A DNA stretch of 64,000 bases from Methylobacterium thuringiense (GCF_022179645.1 NZ_BPRA01000014.1:124001-188000); one strand, 5' to 3'; positions 29,931 through 41,074 are shown, numbered from the stretch's first letter. A program made the numbers and translations. Notes: generated by a model from the sequence alone, not told the origin.

Positions 29931-30024
29931 TTGGAACCTCGTTTCCCGGAGACCGCTTTCGCCCGATGGGCGGAAACCGGGACAGACAGGGTTCGATCCG
30001 CAGATCCGGATGAGCCCGACAAGC

Positions 30025-30056
30025 AAAACGGCCCCGCACGAGCGGGGCCGTTTTCA
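30025..30056 (+). terminator. Intrinsic terminator of the O/P-type porin
   Basis: A perfect 13-bp stem, AAAACGGCCCCGC paired with GCGGGGCCGTTTT around ACGA, at 30025-30054. It would work on both strands. Confidence 0.85.
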
Positions 30057-30437
30057 TGCGTTCCATGGTTCCAGGCTGATCGCTTCGGTTTCATGACGTG
30101 CCCTTCTGCGGACAGATGGACCACCGGCGAAGCCCGATCCTAGACTTGCCGGGCCGTCGTCGCGGTCATGCTGCAGGCGCTCATCACGATCGGAATCGTC
30201 GGCATCGGCGTGTTGCCCTCGACACGACCGACGGGATGACGCGGGCCGGCACGCTGATCGAGACCCTCGGCTTTTCCCTTGCCGCGAATCGATTGCCGGG
30301 GCGCGACTGTCGATTGGTAGACCCAGTCAATGGCGCCCGGTCTGACTCCTCTCTAACCCGAGCAGGCTGAGAGCGCGCCGAAAACCCCGCAAAGGGGCGC
30401 GGCAGCGCCCGCGGTGATCGCCTGAGGGGGCATAGTC
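30057..30437. other. Intergenic, no supported gene
   Basis: About 380 bases before the broken autotransporter. Short open stretches such as MLQALITIGIVGIGVL read like a membrane helix but stop within 23 codons. They could be remnants; nothing can be named. Confidence 0.4.
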
Positions 30438-31464
30438 ATGGAGAGCGTCAACGGCACGGCCGTATCGGGATCGTTCCGGATGCGTGGCCTGTGGCTCGCC
30501 TCGACGGCACTGGTCGGGATCCGGCTCCTGCCGCAGCCGGCGCCGAGCGTGCTGCACGTCGCCTCTTAGCAATCGCTGCTGCAGGCGCGATTGGCCCGCC
30601 TCCTCGCGCTGGCGATCGAGACGCCGGCATCGCTGCTGGCTCGGCTCGACGGCGCCGGCAGCGGCGCCGGGATCGAGACCGGCGGCACGCAAACAATCAA
30701 CGTGACGGCACTAGGAAGTAACGGCGGAGGCGGCTTCTTTGCTGGCGGTGGAGGCGGCGCGGGCGGTTACGGCTTGGCCGGCATCGGGCTTTCGGCGTTG
30801 ACGGTCAACGCGACGATCACGGGCGGCGAAGGCGGCAGCGGCCAATTCAGTGGTGATGGTGCTGGTGCCTGCGGCGGTGGCATCTACTTCGATACCGCTG
30901 GGTCCTCCCTCCTCGTCGCCGGTGGCAGCATTACCGGTGGTACGGGCGCGCAGGTCGCTCCGGGCGGTGCAGGTGTCGTCGGCACCGGACTTGCCGTCAC
31001 GCTCAGCGGTGGCACGATCAGCGGTGGCGGCAGTGCGAATGCCCTGATCTTTCTCGGAAACACGAACAGCCTGACCCTCGCCACGGGCGGGACGATCTCC
31101 GGCGCCATCGGCATCCTCGCCGGCACGCTGCAGATCAATGCGGCCCCCGGCGGCTCGACGCTCGCCAACGTCATCACTGGTGCCGGCGGCGTCATCCAGG
31201 ACAGCGCCAACACGCTGACCTTGGCGGGCGCGAACACCTATTCCGGTGGCACCACGCTGGGCGCCGGCATCCTGAGCGTGGGCGCCGACACCAATCTCGG
31301 CGCGGCATCGGGCAGGCTGACCTTCACCGGCGGCACCCTGGAAACCACGGCCGATCTCACCAGCGCGCGCCGTCACGCTGAGCACCGCCGGCACCGTGCA
31401 GGTCGATACCGGGACGATCACGACCCTGAGCGGCGCGATCACGGGTGGGGGCAGCCTGGCCAAG
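30438..31464 (+). pseudogene. Autotransporter passenger remnant, truncated by an IS
   Basis: From ATG 30438 the frame begins with a signal-like segment (MRGLWLASTALVG) but meets TAG at 30567. The same frame resumes as a glycine-rich passenger (GGGGFFAGGGGGAGG, ITGGEGGSGQ) and a PATR-type autotransporter-associated beta-strand repeat (NTLTLAGANTYSGGTTLGAG). At about 31361-31372 a frameshift occurs: the expected continuation AVTLSTAGTVQVDTG reads on in another frame. The gene then stops at 31464 where an IS3-family element begins. No translocator barrel is found after the element, so the 3' end has been deleted. It is not expected to make a functional adhesin. Confidence 0.85.
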
Positions 31465-31526
31465 TGATCCTCCCCCGGTTTCACGGACACCTCTGATACG
31501 CTCCTTGCGGGCGGGGAAGGTGTTTG

Positions 31527-31852
31527 ATGGCGAAGACGAGACGCGCGTTCACCCCGGAGTTCAAACGCGAGGCGGTGGCGCTGCTGGAGAGCAGCGGCCG
31601 ACCGCAGATGCAGATCGCGGCTGAACTCGGGATCCAACCCTCGATGCTGAGGCAGTGGCGCGCGGGGCTGGTGGGGGGCTCCCCACCGCAGCGCGCAGCC
31701 GGATCGCCAGGAACTGCATCCGCGAGCCCGGTGGCTTCCCCCTCCGACCAGGCAGCCGAGATCGCTCGCCTGCGGCGTGAACTCGACCGGACGCGCATGG
31801 AGCGCGACGTCCTAAAAAAGCGATCGGCATCTTCGCAGAGATGCCCAAGTGA
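31527..31852 (+). pseudogene. IS3-family OrfA, frameshifted
   Basis: OrfA is the helix-turn-helix subunit: RRAFTPEFKREAVALLESSG and AAELGIQPSMLRQWRAG, followed by a leucine-zipper-like stretch (EIARLRRELDRTRMERDVLKK). At the A-run 31814-31819 the frame breaks; the normal ending AIGIFAEMPK and TGA (31850-31852) lie one base out. The run CTAAAAAAG also resembles the A-AAA-AAG slippery site by which IS3 elements make OrfAB, so part of the break could be a real recoding site, but OrfA would then normally end in frame. Confidence 0.8.
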
Positions 31853-32710
31853 CGTTCGCCTTCATCGAGCAGCATGCGAGCGACCCAAGCCGGTGCGTCT
31901 CATGTGCCGCGTGCTCGAAGTCTCTCACAGCGGCTACTACGATTGGCGATCACGCCCCGAGAGCGCGCGGTCGGCGTCCAACGGTCGCCTTCTCGACGAC
32001 GTCCGCCGAATCCACGCCGGGCATCACAGGCGCTACGGCTCGCCTCGGGTGCATGCTGCCCTGCAGGCAGAGGGCCGAACAGTCGGTCGCGGGCGGGTGG
32101 AGCGTCTGATGCGCCGTCATGGCATTCGGGCCCTGGCAGTGCGTCGATTCCGGCCCTGCACAACCGACAGCCGTCACGACCTGCCGATTGCAGCCAACCT
32201 CCTGAAGCAGCAGTTCTCCGCCGCGCTGCCCAACACGGTCTGGCTGGCCGACATCACCTACTGCCGACCGGAGAGGGCTGGCTCTACCTGGCCGCCGTCC
32301 TCGATCTCGCCGCCCGCAAGATCGTTGGCTGGTCCATGCGCAAGCACATGCGGACCGAACTGACCTCGGCGGCCCTGATGATGGCTACCCAACGGCAGCG
32401 ACCAGCGGCTGGGCTCATCTGTCACTCGGATCGCGGCAGCCAATACGCCGCCGAGGCCTACAGATCGCAGCTCGCCGACATGAAGGCGACGCCCTCCATG
32501 AGCCGGACCGGCTGCTGCTACGACAACGCCCCGATGGAAAGCTTCTTCCACACCCTCGAGGTCGAACTCGTCCATCAGCGACGATGGGCAACCTGGGACG
32601 AGGCCCGACGCGACTTGTTCGTCTACATCGAAGACTACTACAATCGCCAGCGCATCCATTCCGCTCTCGGGTACATCACGCCCGAGCAAGCCGAACGGAA
32701 CGCGAGCTAA
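31849..32710 (+). pseudogene. IS3-family OrfB (DDE integrase), two frameshifts
   Basis: OrfB starts at GTG 31849 (VTFAFIEQHAS), overlapping the OrfA stop. The continuing VRLMCRVLEVSHSGYYDWRS lies in a second frame, with the break at about 31881-31890. NTVWLADITY holds the first catalytic Asp (codon 32250). A further one-base loss at about 32260 moves the rest, GEGWLYLAAVLDLAARK, CHSDRGSQY (second Asp, 32429) and NAPMESFFHTLE (Glu, 32537), to a third frame ending at TAA 32708-32710. The catalytic triad is intact at residue level but not in one frame. Confidence 0.85.
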
Positions 32711-32943
32711 ACCTCTGTCCGTGAAACCGGGGGAGGATCAAGCCCGGATGGGGCCGAAGGAGATCCGCTCCATCGTCCTGACGCTGGAGTAGGATCAGCC
32801 TTACGTTCCCCTGCATCCCGAGCGTCTTCCGCCTCGCCGTTGGCGTCCTGGACGAGTCTGCGCTCCCGAAGAGATCAATCGGCACCGGCATCAAGCGCTC
32901 GTCGCGGGCCGCCGAGTGGAGACCAAGTGCCTTCAGCAGGCCG

Positions 32944-34812
<1,869 letters not shown>

Positions 34813-34996
34813 GCGCGCGTTCTGAGGGCCGCGGGGCTCCGGTGCAAGGCGGGATGCGCGTCGCCGATCCCGGCGGATGCGCATCCCGCATCCGGTCGCG
34901 TGCACGCCGAGAAAATTGACGTCGGATTTGCGGGACGTCTGGACAAGCCGCGCTTGAGAACATATCAAGAACATAGAATCAAGCGTCGAGGGCATC

Positions 34997-35305
34997 ATGC
35001 AGACTGCGGACCTGTGGACAACCGGAAACGGGCTCGGCGATGGCTTCCAGCCGGGACGATCGGCCGCCCGGCGCGGGCCGACCCGCCCGCCGGCGGATCT
35101 CGCGCGTCGGCTGGGCGCACGCTCCGTGCATTTCGACCTGCTGGAGCGGGAGAGCAGCAGCTGGGGATGGGCCCTGCGCAACGCCTATGGCGAGGAAGTC
35201 GCCCAGTCGCATGTCGACTATCCGAGCCGCGTCCAGGCTTCCGCCGCCGCCGTGGCGTTCTCCCGCCTCGTCGCCGAGGCCGGACGGCAGGTCGGCGGGC
35301 GATAG
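34997..35305 (+). CDS. Hypothetical protein with possible YegP-like (DUF1508) segment
   Basis: The 102-residue protein has a disordered N-terminus and a C-terminal part (FDLLERESSSWGWALRNA, GEEVAQSHVDYPSRVQASA) whose pattern of a Trp-containing strand, a small-residue turn and a Ser/Tyr strand recalls the DUF1508/YegP repeat. The match is by eye and weak. GAGGG nine bases upstream of ATG 34997 supports translation. It lies in the gap between the ABC-F gene and the LLM oxidoreductase. Confidence 0.6.
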   Translation: MQTADLWTTGNGLGDGFQPGRSAARRGPTRPPADLARRLGARSVHFDLLERESSSWGWALRNAYGEEVAQSHVDYPSRVQASAAAVAFSRLVAEAGRQVGGR

Positions 35306-35410
35306 GCCCCGTCGATCGCTGGGACTTCCTTGCGAAGCGGCGTGAGGCGCACGATCTTCGGCGGTGAGGGAGCGTTATGGCCGCATCGCGTGCGGCCCGA
35401 AGGTGATGAC

Positions 35411-36424
35411 GTGCGCACCATGCCTCCGCTCTCGATCCTCGATCTCGCCTTCGTGCCCGAAGGTTTTGGGCCGGCCGACGCCCTACGCAACAGCCTCGAT
35501 CTGGCGCGCCATGCCGAGCGGCTCGGTTACACGAGGTTCTGGCTCGCCGAGCACCACAACATGATCGGCATCGCCAGCGCGGCGACGGCGGTGGTGATAG
35601 GCCATGTCGCGGCCGGCACGCGTACGATCCGGGTCGGGGCCGGCGGCATCATGCTGCCGAACCACTCGCCCCTCGTCATCGCCGAGCAGTTCGGCACGCT
35701 CGAGACGCTTCATCCCGGCCGGATCGACCTCGGACTTGGGCGGGCTCCCGGCACCGACCAGCCGACGATGCGCGCGCTCCGCCGCTCGTCGAGTGGGGCC
35801 GACACCTTTCCGCAGGACGTGATCGAGTTGCAGGCGCTGCTCGGGCCGGCGCGGCCGGACCAAGCCATCCAGGCGGTACCCGGCACCGGCACCAACGTGC
35901 CGCTCTGGATTCTTGGATCGAGCCTGTACGGCGCGCAGCTCGCCGCCGCCCTGGGGCTGCCCTACGCCTTCGCCTCGCATTTCGCGCCCGATGCGCTGCT
36001 GCCGGCGCTCGACGCCTACCGCTCGGGCTTCCGCCCCTCCGAGCAGCTGCAGCGCCCTCATGCGATGGTCGGCGTCAACGTCGTCGCGGCGGAAACGGAT
36101 AGCGCGGCGCGCCGCCTGTTCACCTCGGCCCAGCAGCAATTCACCAACCTGATCCGCGGTACGCGCGGCCTGCTCCGGCCGCCGGTCGACGATATTGAGG
36201 CGTATTGGTCGCCGACCGAGAAACTGCACGCCTCGCGGATGTTGTCGCGCGCCCTGGTCGGCTCGCCGGAAACGATCCGCTTCGGCCTCGATCGCCTGAT
36301 CGCCGAGACGGGCGCCGACGAATTCATGGTCGCCTCCGCCATCCACGATCACGGTGCCCGGCTTCGGTCCTACGAGATCCTGTCGGAGGTCCACGGCGGC
36401 GAGGCGCTGCGGCACGTCGCCTGA
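35411..36424 (+). CDS. LLM-class flavin-dependent oxidoreductase
   Basis: The 337-residue protein is a luciferase-like TIM barrel that uses reduced [62 protein letters not shown] and [14 protein letters not shown] are the signatures of the MsnO8-type subgroup. Substrate unknown. The GTG at 35411 has GAAGG seven bases upstream; an ATG nine bases later is the alternative. A terminator hairpin lies between it and the convergent BA14K gene. Confidence 0.92.
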   Translation: MRTMPPLSILDLAFVPEGFGPADALRNSLDLARHAERLGYTRFWLAEHHNMIGIASAATAVVIGHVAAGTRTIRVGAGGIMLPNHSPLVIAEQFGTLETLHPGRIDLGLGRAPGTDQPTMRALRRSSSGADTFPQDVIELQALLGPARPDQAIQAVPGTGTNVPLWILGSSLYGAQLAAALGLPYAFASHFAPDALLPALDAYRSGFRPSEQLQRPHAMVGVNVVAAETDSAARRLFTSAQQQFTNLIRGTRGLLRPPVDDIEAYWSPTEKLHASRMLSRALVGSPETIRFGLDRLIAETGADEFMVASAIHDHGARLRSYEILSEVHGGEALRHVA

Positions 36425-36428
36425 CAAA

Positions 36429-36452
36429 AGCCCCGCACGTGTGTGCGGGGCT
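36429..36452 (-). terminator. Terminator between convergent genes
   Basis: A 10-bp stem (AGCCCCGCAC / GTGCGGGGCT) with loop GTGT. Read on the minus strand it runs into TTTT, so it mainly ends the BA14K transcript; it may also stop the plus-strand gene. Confidence 0.75.
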
Positions 36453-36482
36453 CGATCTTCAAGCGATCTGGGTGATCGGCGA

Positions 36483-36971
36483 CTACGGGCAGGCGTGCCG
36501 TGCGCCTTCGTTGCCGAGATAGGTGCCCGACGCCGGGTCGTAGGAGCGGAAGCGCTGCTGGCAATAGGCGACCGCGTCGCTGCCCGGGGCACCGTAGACC
36601 GGGGCTGGCGCCGCCTGCGACGCGATCGCACCGCCGATCAGGGCGCCTGCCGCAAGCCCGCCGAGGACCGCTGCTCCGCCACCGATGCCACCACGGCGGC
36701 CGTAGCCATAGCCTCGGCCATAGCCGCCGCGCCCGGCAAAACCGCGGTTGCGGAACCCGCGCCCGCCGCCGAAGCCGCGTCCCGCGAAGCCGCCACGACC
36801 CCCGCGAAATCTGCGGCCCTGCATATAGGCCGTCTCGGCCCCGCTCTGCTTGAGTTGCGTCAGGAGCGATCCAACCCCCTGTCCGGCCTCTTGCGCGGAG
36901 GCGGGCGCTGCCAGCATCGCGGCGGACCCGATCATGCCGGCGACGAACAACGGCTTCAACATACGAAACAT
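36483..36971 (-). CDS. BA14K-like exported protein
   Basis: The 162-residue protein has a signal peptide (PLFVAGMIGSAAMLAAPASA-Q), a low-complexity Gly/Arg/Tyr region (about 55-95), a hydrophobic glycine-rich segment (GAAVLGGLAAGALIGGAIA), and a C-terminal BA14K motif, VAYCQQRFRSYDPASGTYLG with a second Cys at the end. BA14K proteins are known in Brucella and relatives as immunoreactive, lectin-like envelope proteins. The ATG at 36971 lies eight bases after GAAGAG; a TTG six bases upstream is less likely. Confidence 0.88.
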   Translation of the reverse strand: MFRMLKPLFVAGMIGSAAMLAAPASAQEAGQGVGSLLTQLKQSGAETAYMQGRRFRGGRGGFAGRGFGGGRGFRNRGFAGRGGYGRGYGYGRRGGIGGGAAVLGGLAAGALIGGAIASQAAPAPVYGAPGSDAVAYCQQRFRSYDPASGTYLGNEGARHACP

Positions 36972-37377
36972 CGACAAAACTCTTCTTCGAACGACGGCCT
37001 GACCGTCAACACGACCCGAAGGTATCTGCGGCGAACGAATGGTGAGGGCCTTGTTTCGAAAGGATTTTCTGGAGTTTGTTTCATGGTCTGCGCGGGATTG
37101 CCGAGCCGGCTCGCCCGTAACCGACTCGTCGATGGATCGCGCGACGCCGCACCCGCGCGGCCTCGCGGAACTATTGGCGAACGATCTCCGCCGACGACGC
37201 CTTGACCCTGCCCCAGCGGAGCGCCACGATCACGGAGGCCCTCAGGCCGACGACGCCCGCGTGATCGGAGGCGTCGGGCCGCATGCGGTGCCTGAGGTCG
37301 CCGTCGCAGCGACTTCGCGGATCTTTCCCCCGCTCGATCGTGCTACGGCGGTGCGGCGTCGGGGCGGGGGGTGAGCA
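36972..37377. other. Intergenic, divergent promoter region
   Basis: About 400 bases between the BA14K gene and the Crp/Fnr gene. No supported gene; a 40-codon open stretch on the minus strand ending at 37171 has no ribosome binding site or family. Promoters for both neighbours should lie here. Confidence 0.5.
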
Positions 37378-38082
37378 GTGTCGAGTGGCCGGCTGGCGAG
37401 TATTCCGTTCTTCAAGGAACCGGAGATCGATCTCGCACCCTACGAGACCCGCTGCCACTGGCGCCGGTTCGACGAGAACGAGGTGCTGGTCGACTTCGAC
37501 GACATCTCGACCGACGTCTATTTTCTCGCCACCGGCGAAGTGCGCATCCTCAACCGGACCCAGTCCGGCAAGGAGGTGATTCTCGGTGAGATGCGTGCGG
37601 GCGCCTTCTTCGGCGAACTCGCGGCGATCGACGGCATCGGCCGCTCGGCCAACGTCACGGCGCTGACCCGCGGGGAGGTCTGCGTGGTGCCGGCCGCGGT
37701 GTTTCGCCAGATGGTCTCCGCCTCCGAGATCATCGCCGACCGTCTCTTTCGGCTCCTCGCCAAGCGCGTGCGCGAGCTGAACACCCGCCTGATGGAGCAC
37801 GCGCTGCTCGACCTGCGCCACCGGCTCTATTCGGAGCTGCTGCGCCTCTCGGTGCCGCGGGCCGGCCAGGGTGGCGATTCATCGAGCGAGCGCGTCGTCA
37901 CCCCCCCGCCCTACCACCACGTGCTCGCCGCCCGCATCGGCTGCCGCCGCGAACAGGTGACCCGCGAGTTCACGGTGATGGCCGGCGAGGGCCTGATCGA
38001 CCGCACCCGCGGCGCCCTCGTGCTGCGCCGGCCGGACCTGCTCGAGGCGCGGGTGGCGGAGGCGTTGCGGGAGGACGGGTAG
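37378..38082 (+). CDS. Crp/Fnr-family transcriptional regulator
   Basis: The 234-residue protein has a cyclic-nucleotide-binding-type beta-roll (about 25-120: VYFLATGEVRILNRTQSGKE, FFGELAAIDGIGRSANVTA), the long dimer helix and a C-terminal winged helix (AARIGCRREQVTREFTVMAG). FGELAAIDGxxRSA matches the ligand-binding cassette of CRP-type proteins, so cAMP is possible. No Fnr-type cysteine cluster is present. Start is GTG 37378 with GGGGGTGA upstream. It lies 79 bases before the ABC importer genes on the same strand, which makes it a candidate regulator of them. Confidence 0.92.
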   Translation: MSSGRLASIPFFKEPEIDLAPYETRCHWRRFDENEVLVDFDDISTDVYFLATGEVRILNRTQSGKEVILGEMRAGAFFGELAAIDGIGRSANVTALTRGEVCVVPAAVFRQMVSASEIIADRLFRLLAKRVRELNTRLMEHALLDLRHRLYSELLRLSVPRAGQGGDSSSERVVTPPPYHHVLAARIGCRREQVTREFTVMAGEGLIDRTRGALVLRRPDLLEARVAEALREDG

Positions 38083-38161
38083 CTCCGGTGTCGCCCGCGA
38101 TGTCGCAGCGTCGGAATCGCCTATAGCTTGGCGGCACAAACTCGCCGATCGCAGCGCCACC

Positions 38162-39256
38162 TTGCCCATTCCAATTCCCCAAAGCCTCGAACCGCTGCTG
38201 CGCCTCGACGGCATCACGAAATCTTTTGGCGCGCATCGCGCCGTCGACACGGTCTCGCTCGATCTGGCTCAGGGCGAGTTCTTCTGTCTGCTCGGGCCTT
38301 CCGGCTGTGGGAAGAGCACCCTGCTGCGGCTGCTTGCCGGCTTCGAGACGCCGGATGCGGGCATGATCCGGCTCGGGGGCGAGGACCTTACCGGGCTGCC
38401 ACCGCATCGGCGGCCGGTGAACATGATGTTCCAATCCTACGCGCTGTTTCCGCATATGAGCGTGGCTCAGAACCTTGCCTACGGGTTGCAGGGGCTCGGT
38501 TTGTCGCGGTCCGCCATCGCCGAACGGGTGGAGGGGCTCGTGCGGCTCGTGAAGCTCGAAGGCTTCGAGAGGCGCCGACCCGACAAGCTCTCCGGCGGGC
38601 AGCGTCAACGGGTGGCGCTGGCCCGGGCGCTCGCCCGCGAGCCGCGGCTGCTGCTTCTCGACGAACCACTGGGTGCCTTGGACCGCGCCTTGCGCGAAGA
38701 GACGCAAGGCGAGCTGCGGGCCCTGCAGCGCCGGCTCGGCACGGGCTTCGTCGTCGTCACGCACGATCCCGAAGAGGCGATGGCGCTCGCCGACCGCATC
38801 GGCGTGATGGATCGCGGCCGGCTCGTACAGGTCGGGCCGCCGCGCGAACTCTATGAACGCCCGGCGAGCCGCTTCGTCGCCGGGCTGTTGGGAGATGTGA
38901 ACCTGATCGCCGGTCTTCTGGGTCTCGCCGATGGAGGGTTGCGAAGCGTGCACACGGAGCTTGGGCCGGTCCGCGCCCTCGCCTCGGAGGCGCTCGCCGG
39001 TGCGGGCCCGGGCGATCCGGTCGTCGTGGCTTTGCGGCCCGAACGGCTGCGGCTCGGAGTGGGCGACAATGCCCTCTCCGGCACACTCGTCGACACGGCC
39101 TATCTCGGCGACCGTGTGCGGCGGCGGATCCGCATGGCCGACGGCACCATTTTGTGCGCTAGCGCGAGCCTGCTGGACGAGGCGGGAGGTCCGGTCGTCG
39201 GCGACAGCGTCAGCCTGGGCTTCGCGCCGCAGGCCGGATGGGTGCTGCCGGCATGA
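38162..39256 (+). CDS. ABC transporter ATP-binding protein, polyamine/iron type
   Basis: The 364-residue ATPase has Walker A GPSGCGKST (45-53), Q-loop MMFQSYALFPHMSV, signature LSGGQRQRVALARAL (about 143) and Walker B LLLLDEPLGALD, followed by a C-terminal TOBE domain (VVALRPERLRLG). The PotA/PotG group energises spermidine or putrescine import. The apparent start is TTG 38162 since no ATG or GTG lies before the first strand (LLRLDGITKSFG), and no clear ribosome binding site is seen. Its stop overlaps the next start by ATGA, so translation is coupled. Confidence 0.92.
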   Translation: MPIPIPQSLEPLLRLDGITKSFGAHRAVDTVSLDLAQGEFFCLLGPSGCGKSTLLRLLAGFETPDAGMIRLGGEDLTGLPPHRRPVNMMFQSYALFPHMSVAQNLAYGLQGLGLSRSAIAERVEGLVRLVKLEGFERRRPDKLSGGQRQRVALARALAREPRLLLLDEPLGALDRALREETQGELRALQRRLGTGFVVVTHDPEEAMALADRIGVMDRGRLVQVGPPRELYERPASRFVAGLLGDVNLIAGLLGLADGGLRSVHTELGPVRALASEALAGAGPGDPVVVALRPERLRLGVGDNALSGTLVDTAYLGDRVRRRIRMADGTILCASASLLDEAGGPVVGDSVSLGFAPQAGWVLPA

Positions 39257-40164
39257 GACGCGGCGGCCCCGTTCTCGGGCGCTGGCTGGTACGGGCACCG
39301 CCGGTCCTGTGGCTCGGCGTGTTCTTCCTCGTGCCTTTCGCGATCACGGTTAAGATCAGCCTGTCGACGCCCGTCACCGCGCAGCCGCCCTACCGGCCGG
39401 TGCTCGACTGGAGCGCCGGCATCGCGGGCTGGCGCGCGTTCTTCGAGGGACTCGAACTCACCAACTACGCGATGCTGGCGGCCGATTCCCTCTATTGGGA
39501 GGCGACGCTGTCCTCTCTGGCCTACGCGGCCGGGGCCACCGCGATCCTCGTTCTGATCGGCACGCCGATGGCGCTCGCGATGGCCCGGGCAAGCGCACGG
39601 ACGCAGCCGCTTCTTGTGGCGCTGGTGGTGGTGCCGTTCTGGACGAGTTTTCTGATCCGGGTCTATGCCTGGATCGCGATCCTGAAGCCCGAGGGCCTGC
39701 TCAATGCGGCACTGCTCAAGTTCGGGCTCCTCGTGCAGCCGCTCGAGATCTTGAATACGCCGCTCGCGGTGATGATCGGGCTGACCTACGCCTACCTGCC
39801 CTTCCTGGTGCTGCCGCTCTATGCCGTGATGAGCCGGCTCGACACCGCCCTGCCGGAGGCTGCGGCTGATCTCGGCGCCTCTCGCAGCCGCATCTTTTTC
39901 TCCATTACGTTGCCGCTGGCGATGCCGGGGCTGGTGGCCGGGGCGCTGCTCTGCTTCATCCCGATGGTCGGCGAGTTCATCATCCCGGACCTGCTCGGCG
40001 GCTCCGAGACCCTGATGCTCGGCCGCATGCTTTGGATCGAGTTCTTCTCCAACCGGGACTGGCCGATCGCCTCGGCCGTGGCGGTGCTGCTGCTGATCCT
40101 CGTCGTCGGCCCCGTGGTGATCTTCCGCGGGGCGGAGGAGCAGCGGGAGGAGGCGCTGCGGTGA
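39253..40164 (+). CDS. ABC transporter permease, PotB/PotH type
   Basis: The 303-residue permease has six predicted membrane helices and the EAA-type loop PEAAADLGASRSRIFFSITLPLAMPG that contacts the ATPase. The first large periplasmic loop follows PPVLWLGVFFLVPFAITVKIS, as in PotB/PotH. Its ATG overlaps the ATPase stop and its own stop overlaps the next GTG, so the three genes form a tight operon. Confidence 0.93.
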   Translation: MRRGGPVLGRWLVRAPPVLWLGVFFLVPFAITVKISLSTPVTAQPPYRPVLDWSAGIAGWRAFFEGLELTNYAMLAADSLYWEATLSSLAYAAGATAILVLIGTPMALAMARASARTQPLLVALVVVPFWTSFLIRVYAWIAILKPEGLLNAALLKFGLLVQPLEILNTPLAVMIGLTYAYLPFLVLPLYAVMSRLDTALPEAAADLGASRSRIFFSITLPLAMPGLVAGALLCFIPMVGEFIIPDLLGGSETLMLGRMLWIEFFSNRDWPIASAVAVLLLILVVGPVVIFRGAEEQREEALR

Positions 40165-40943
40165 CCGCGTTCAATCGCATCGCCCTCACGGCGGGGCTCG
40201 GCTTTCTCTACGCGCCGATCCTCGTGCTGATCGTCTACTCCTTCAACGACTCGCGCCTCGTGACCGTCTGGGGCGGGTTCTCGACGCGCTGGTACGGCGT
40301 GCTGTTCGGCGACGGCCCGCTGCTGGCCTCGGCCCTCGTCTCGCTGAAGGTCGCGACCCTGGCCGCGGCGATTGCCGTAGCCCTTGGGACTCTCGCTGCG
40401 CTGGCGCTCGACCGGCATGGGCGCTTCACCGGACGAAGCGTTTTCACCGGGCTGCTCTACGCGCCGATGGTGATGCCGGAGGTGATCACCGGACTGTCGC
40501 TGTTGCTGCTCTTCGTCGGCCTCGACGTTGAGCGTGGCATTCCCACCATCGTGATCGCCCACGCGACCTTCGGCACCGGCTTCGTCGCGGTGGTGGTCGG
40601 CGCGCGGCTGAAAGGATTCGACCGCTCGCTCGAAGAAGCCGCGGCCGATCTCGGGGCCAGCCCTGCACGGGTGTTTTTGACGGTGACCTTGCCGCTGATC
40701 GCCCCGTCACTCGCGGCGGGGTTCCTGCTCGCCTTCACACTATCGCTCGACGACCTCGTCATCGCGAGCTTCGTCTCGGGACCGGGCGCGACGACCCTGC
40801 CGATGCGGCTCTACAGCCAGGTGCGGCTTGGGGTGAACCCGGAGATCAACGCTGCCTCGACCCTGTTGATCGGCGCGGTCAGCCTCGTTGTGCTCGCCGC
40901 GTCCTGGCTCGGTGCACGTCGGGGCACGACGGAGACTGTCTGA
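40161..40943 (+). CDS. ABC transporter permease, PotC/PotI type
   Basis: The 260-residue permease has six helices, the short periplasmic loop YSFNDSRLVTVWGGFSTRWY typical of PotC/PotI, and the loop EEAAADLGASPARVFLTVTL that docks on the ATPase. The GTG start at 40161 overlaps the preceding stop. The substrate-binding (PotD/PotF-like) gene expected in such an operon does not follow, so import must use a binding protein encoded elsewhere. A hairpin terminator follows. Confidence 0.93.
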   Translation: MTAFNRIALTAGLGFLYAPILVLIVYSFNDSRLVTVWGGFSTRWYGVLFGDGPLLASALVSLKVATLAAAIAVALGTLAALALDRHGRFTGRSVFTGLLYAPMVMPEVITGLSLLLLFVGLDVERGIPTIVIAHATFGTGFVAVVVGARLKGFDRSLEEAAADLGASPARVFLTVTLPLIAPSLAAGFLLAFTLSLDDLVIASFVSGPGATTLPMRLYSQVRLGVNPEINAASTLLIGAVSLVVLAASWLGARRGTTETV

Positions 40944-40946
40944 ACG

Positions 40947-40984
40947 CAGAACAGCCGCAGGACGAATCCGCGGCTGTTCTGTTT
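40947..40984 (+). terminator. Terminator of the ABC operon
   Basis: A perfect 12-bp stem (CAGAACAGCCGC / GCGGCTGTTCTG) with an 11-base loop, then TTTC. It starts right after the stop codon at 40943. Confidence 0.75.
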
Positions 40985-40998
40985 CGAAACGTCCTATC

Positions 40999-41025
40999 CC
41001 GATGAAGCGGTGACCGCTTCGTCGG
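40999..41025. repeat. 27-nt palindromic repeat, copy 1
   Basis: 12-base arms CCGATGAAGCGG and CCGCTTCGTCGG (one G-U) around TGA. It shares its layout with 45618-45644. Confidence 0.6.
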
Positions 41026-41074
41026 AAAACACACAAAAATGCTTCACCTGAAACACGCGAAGCCGCGTGAAAAA

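Larger units (their letters stand above)
31465..32740 (+). mobile_element. IS3-family insertion sequence, decayed
   Basis: A 1276-bp element bounded by 25-bp perfect inverted repeats (31465-31489 and 32716-32740), beginning TGATCCTCCCCCGG and ending in the complement. It carries OrfA and OrfB of an IS3-family transposase in overlapping frames. A 3-bp AAG duplication is possible if the right end is taken one base earlier; otherwise no target duplication is visible, which would fit deletion of flanking DNA. Both reading frames are broken, so it cannot move by itself. Confidence 0.9.

Noticed and set aside
28289-30013. Long alternative frame over the O/P-type porin
   Set aside because: Arg-rich and without domains; the porin in the other frame has a full set of family motifs.
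31811-31822. Programmed -1 frameshift as full explanation of the broken OrfA
   Set aside because: The A-AAA-AAG run is present, but OrfA's own normal ending is out of frame and OrfB has two further breaks, so decay is the better account.
35010-35022. DnaA-box-like CTGTGGACAACCG
   Set aside because: A single one-mismatch box with no cluster; not evidence of an origin.
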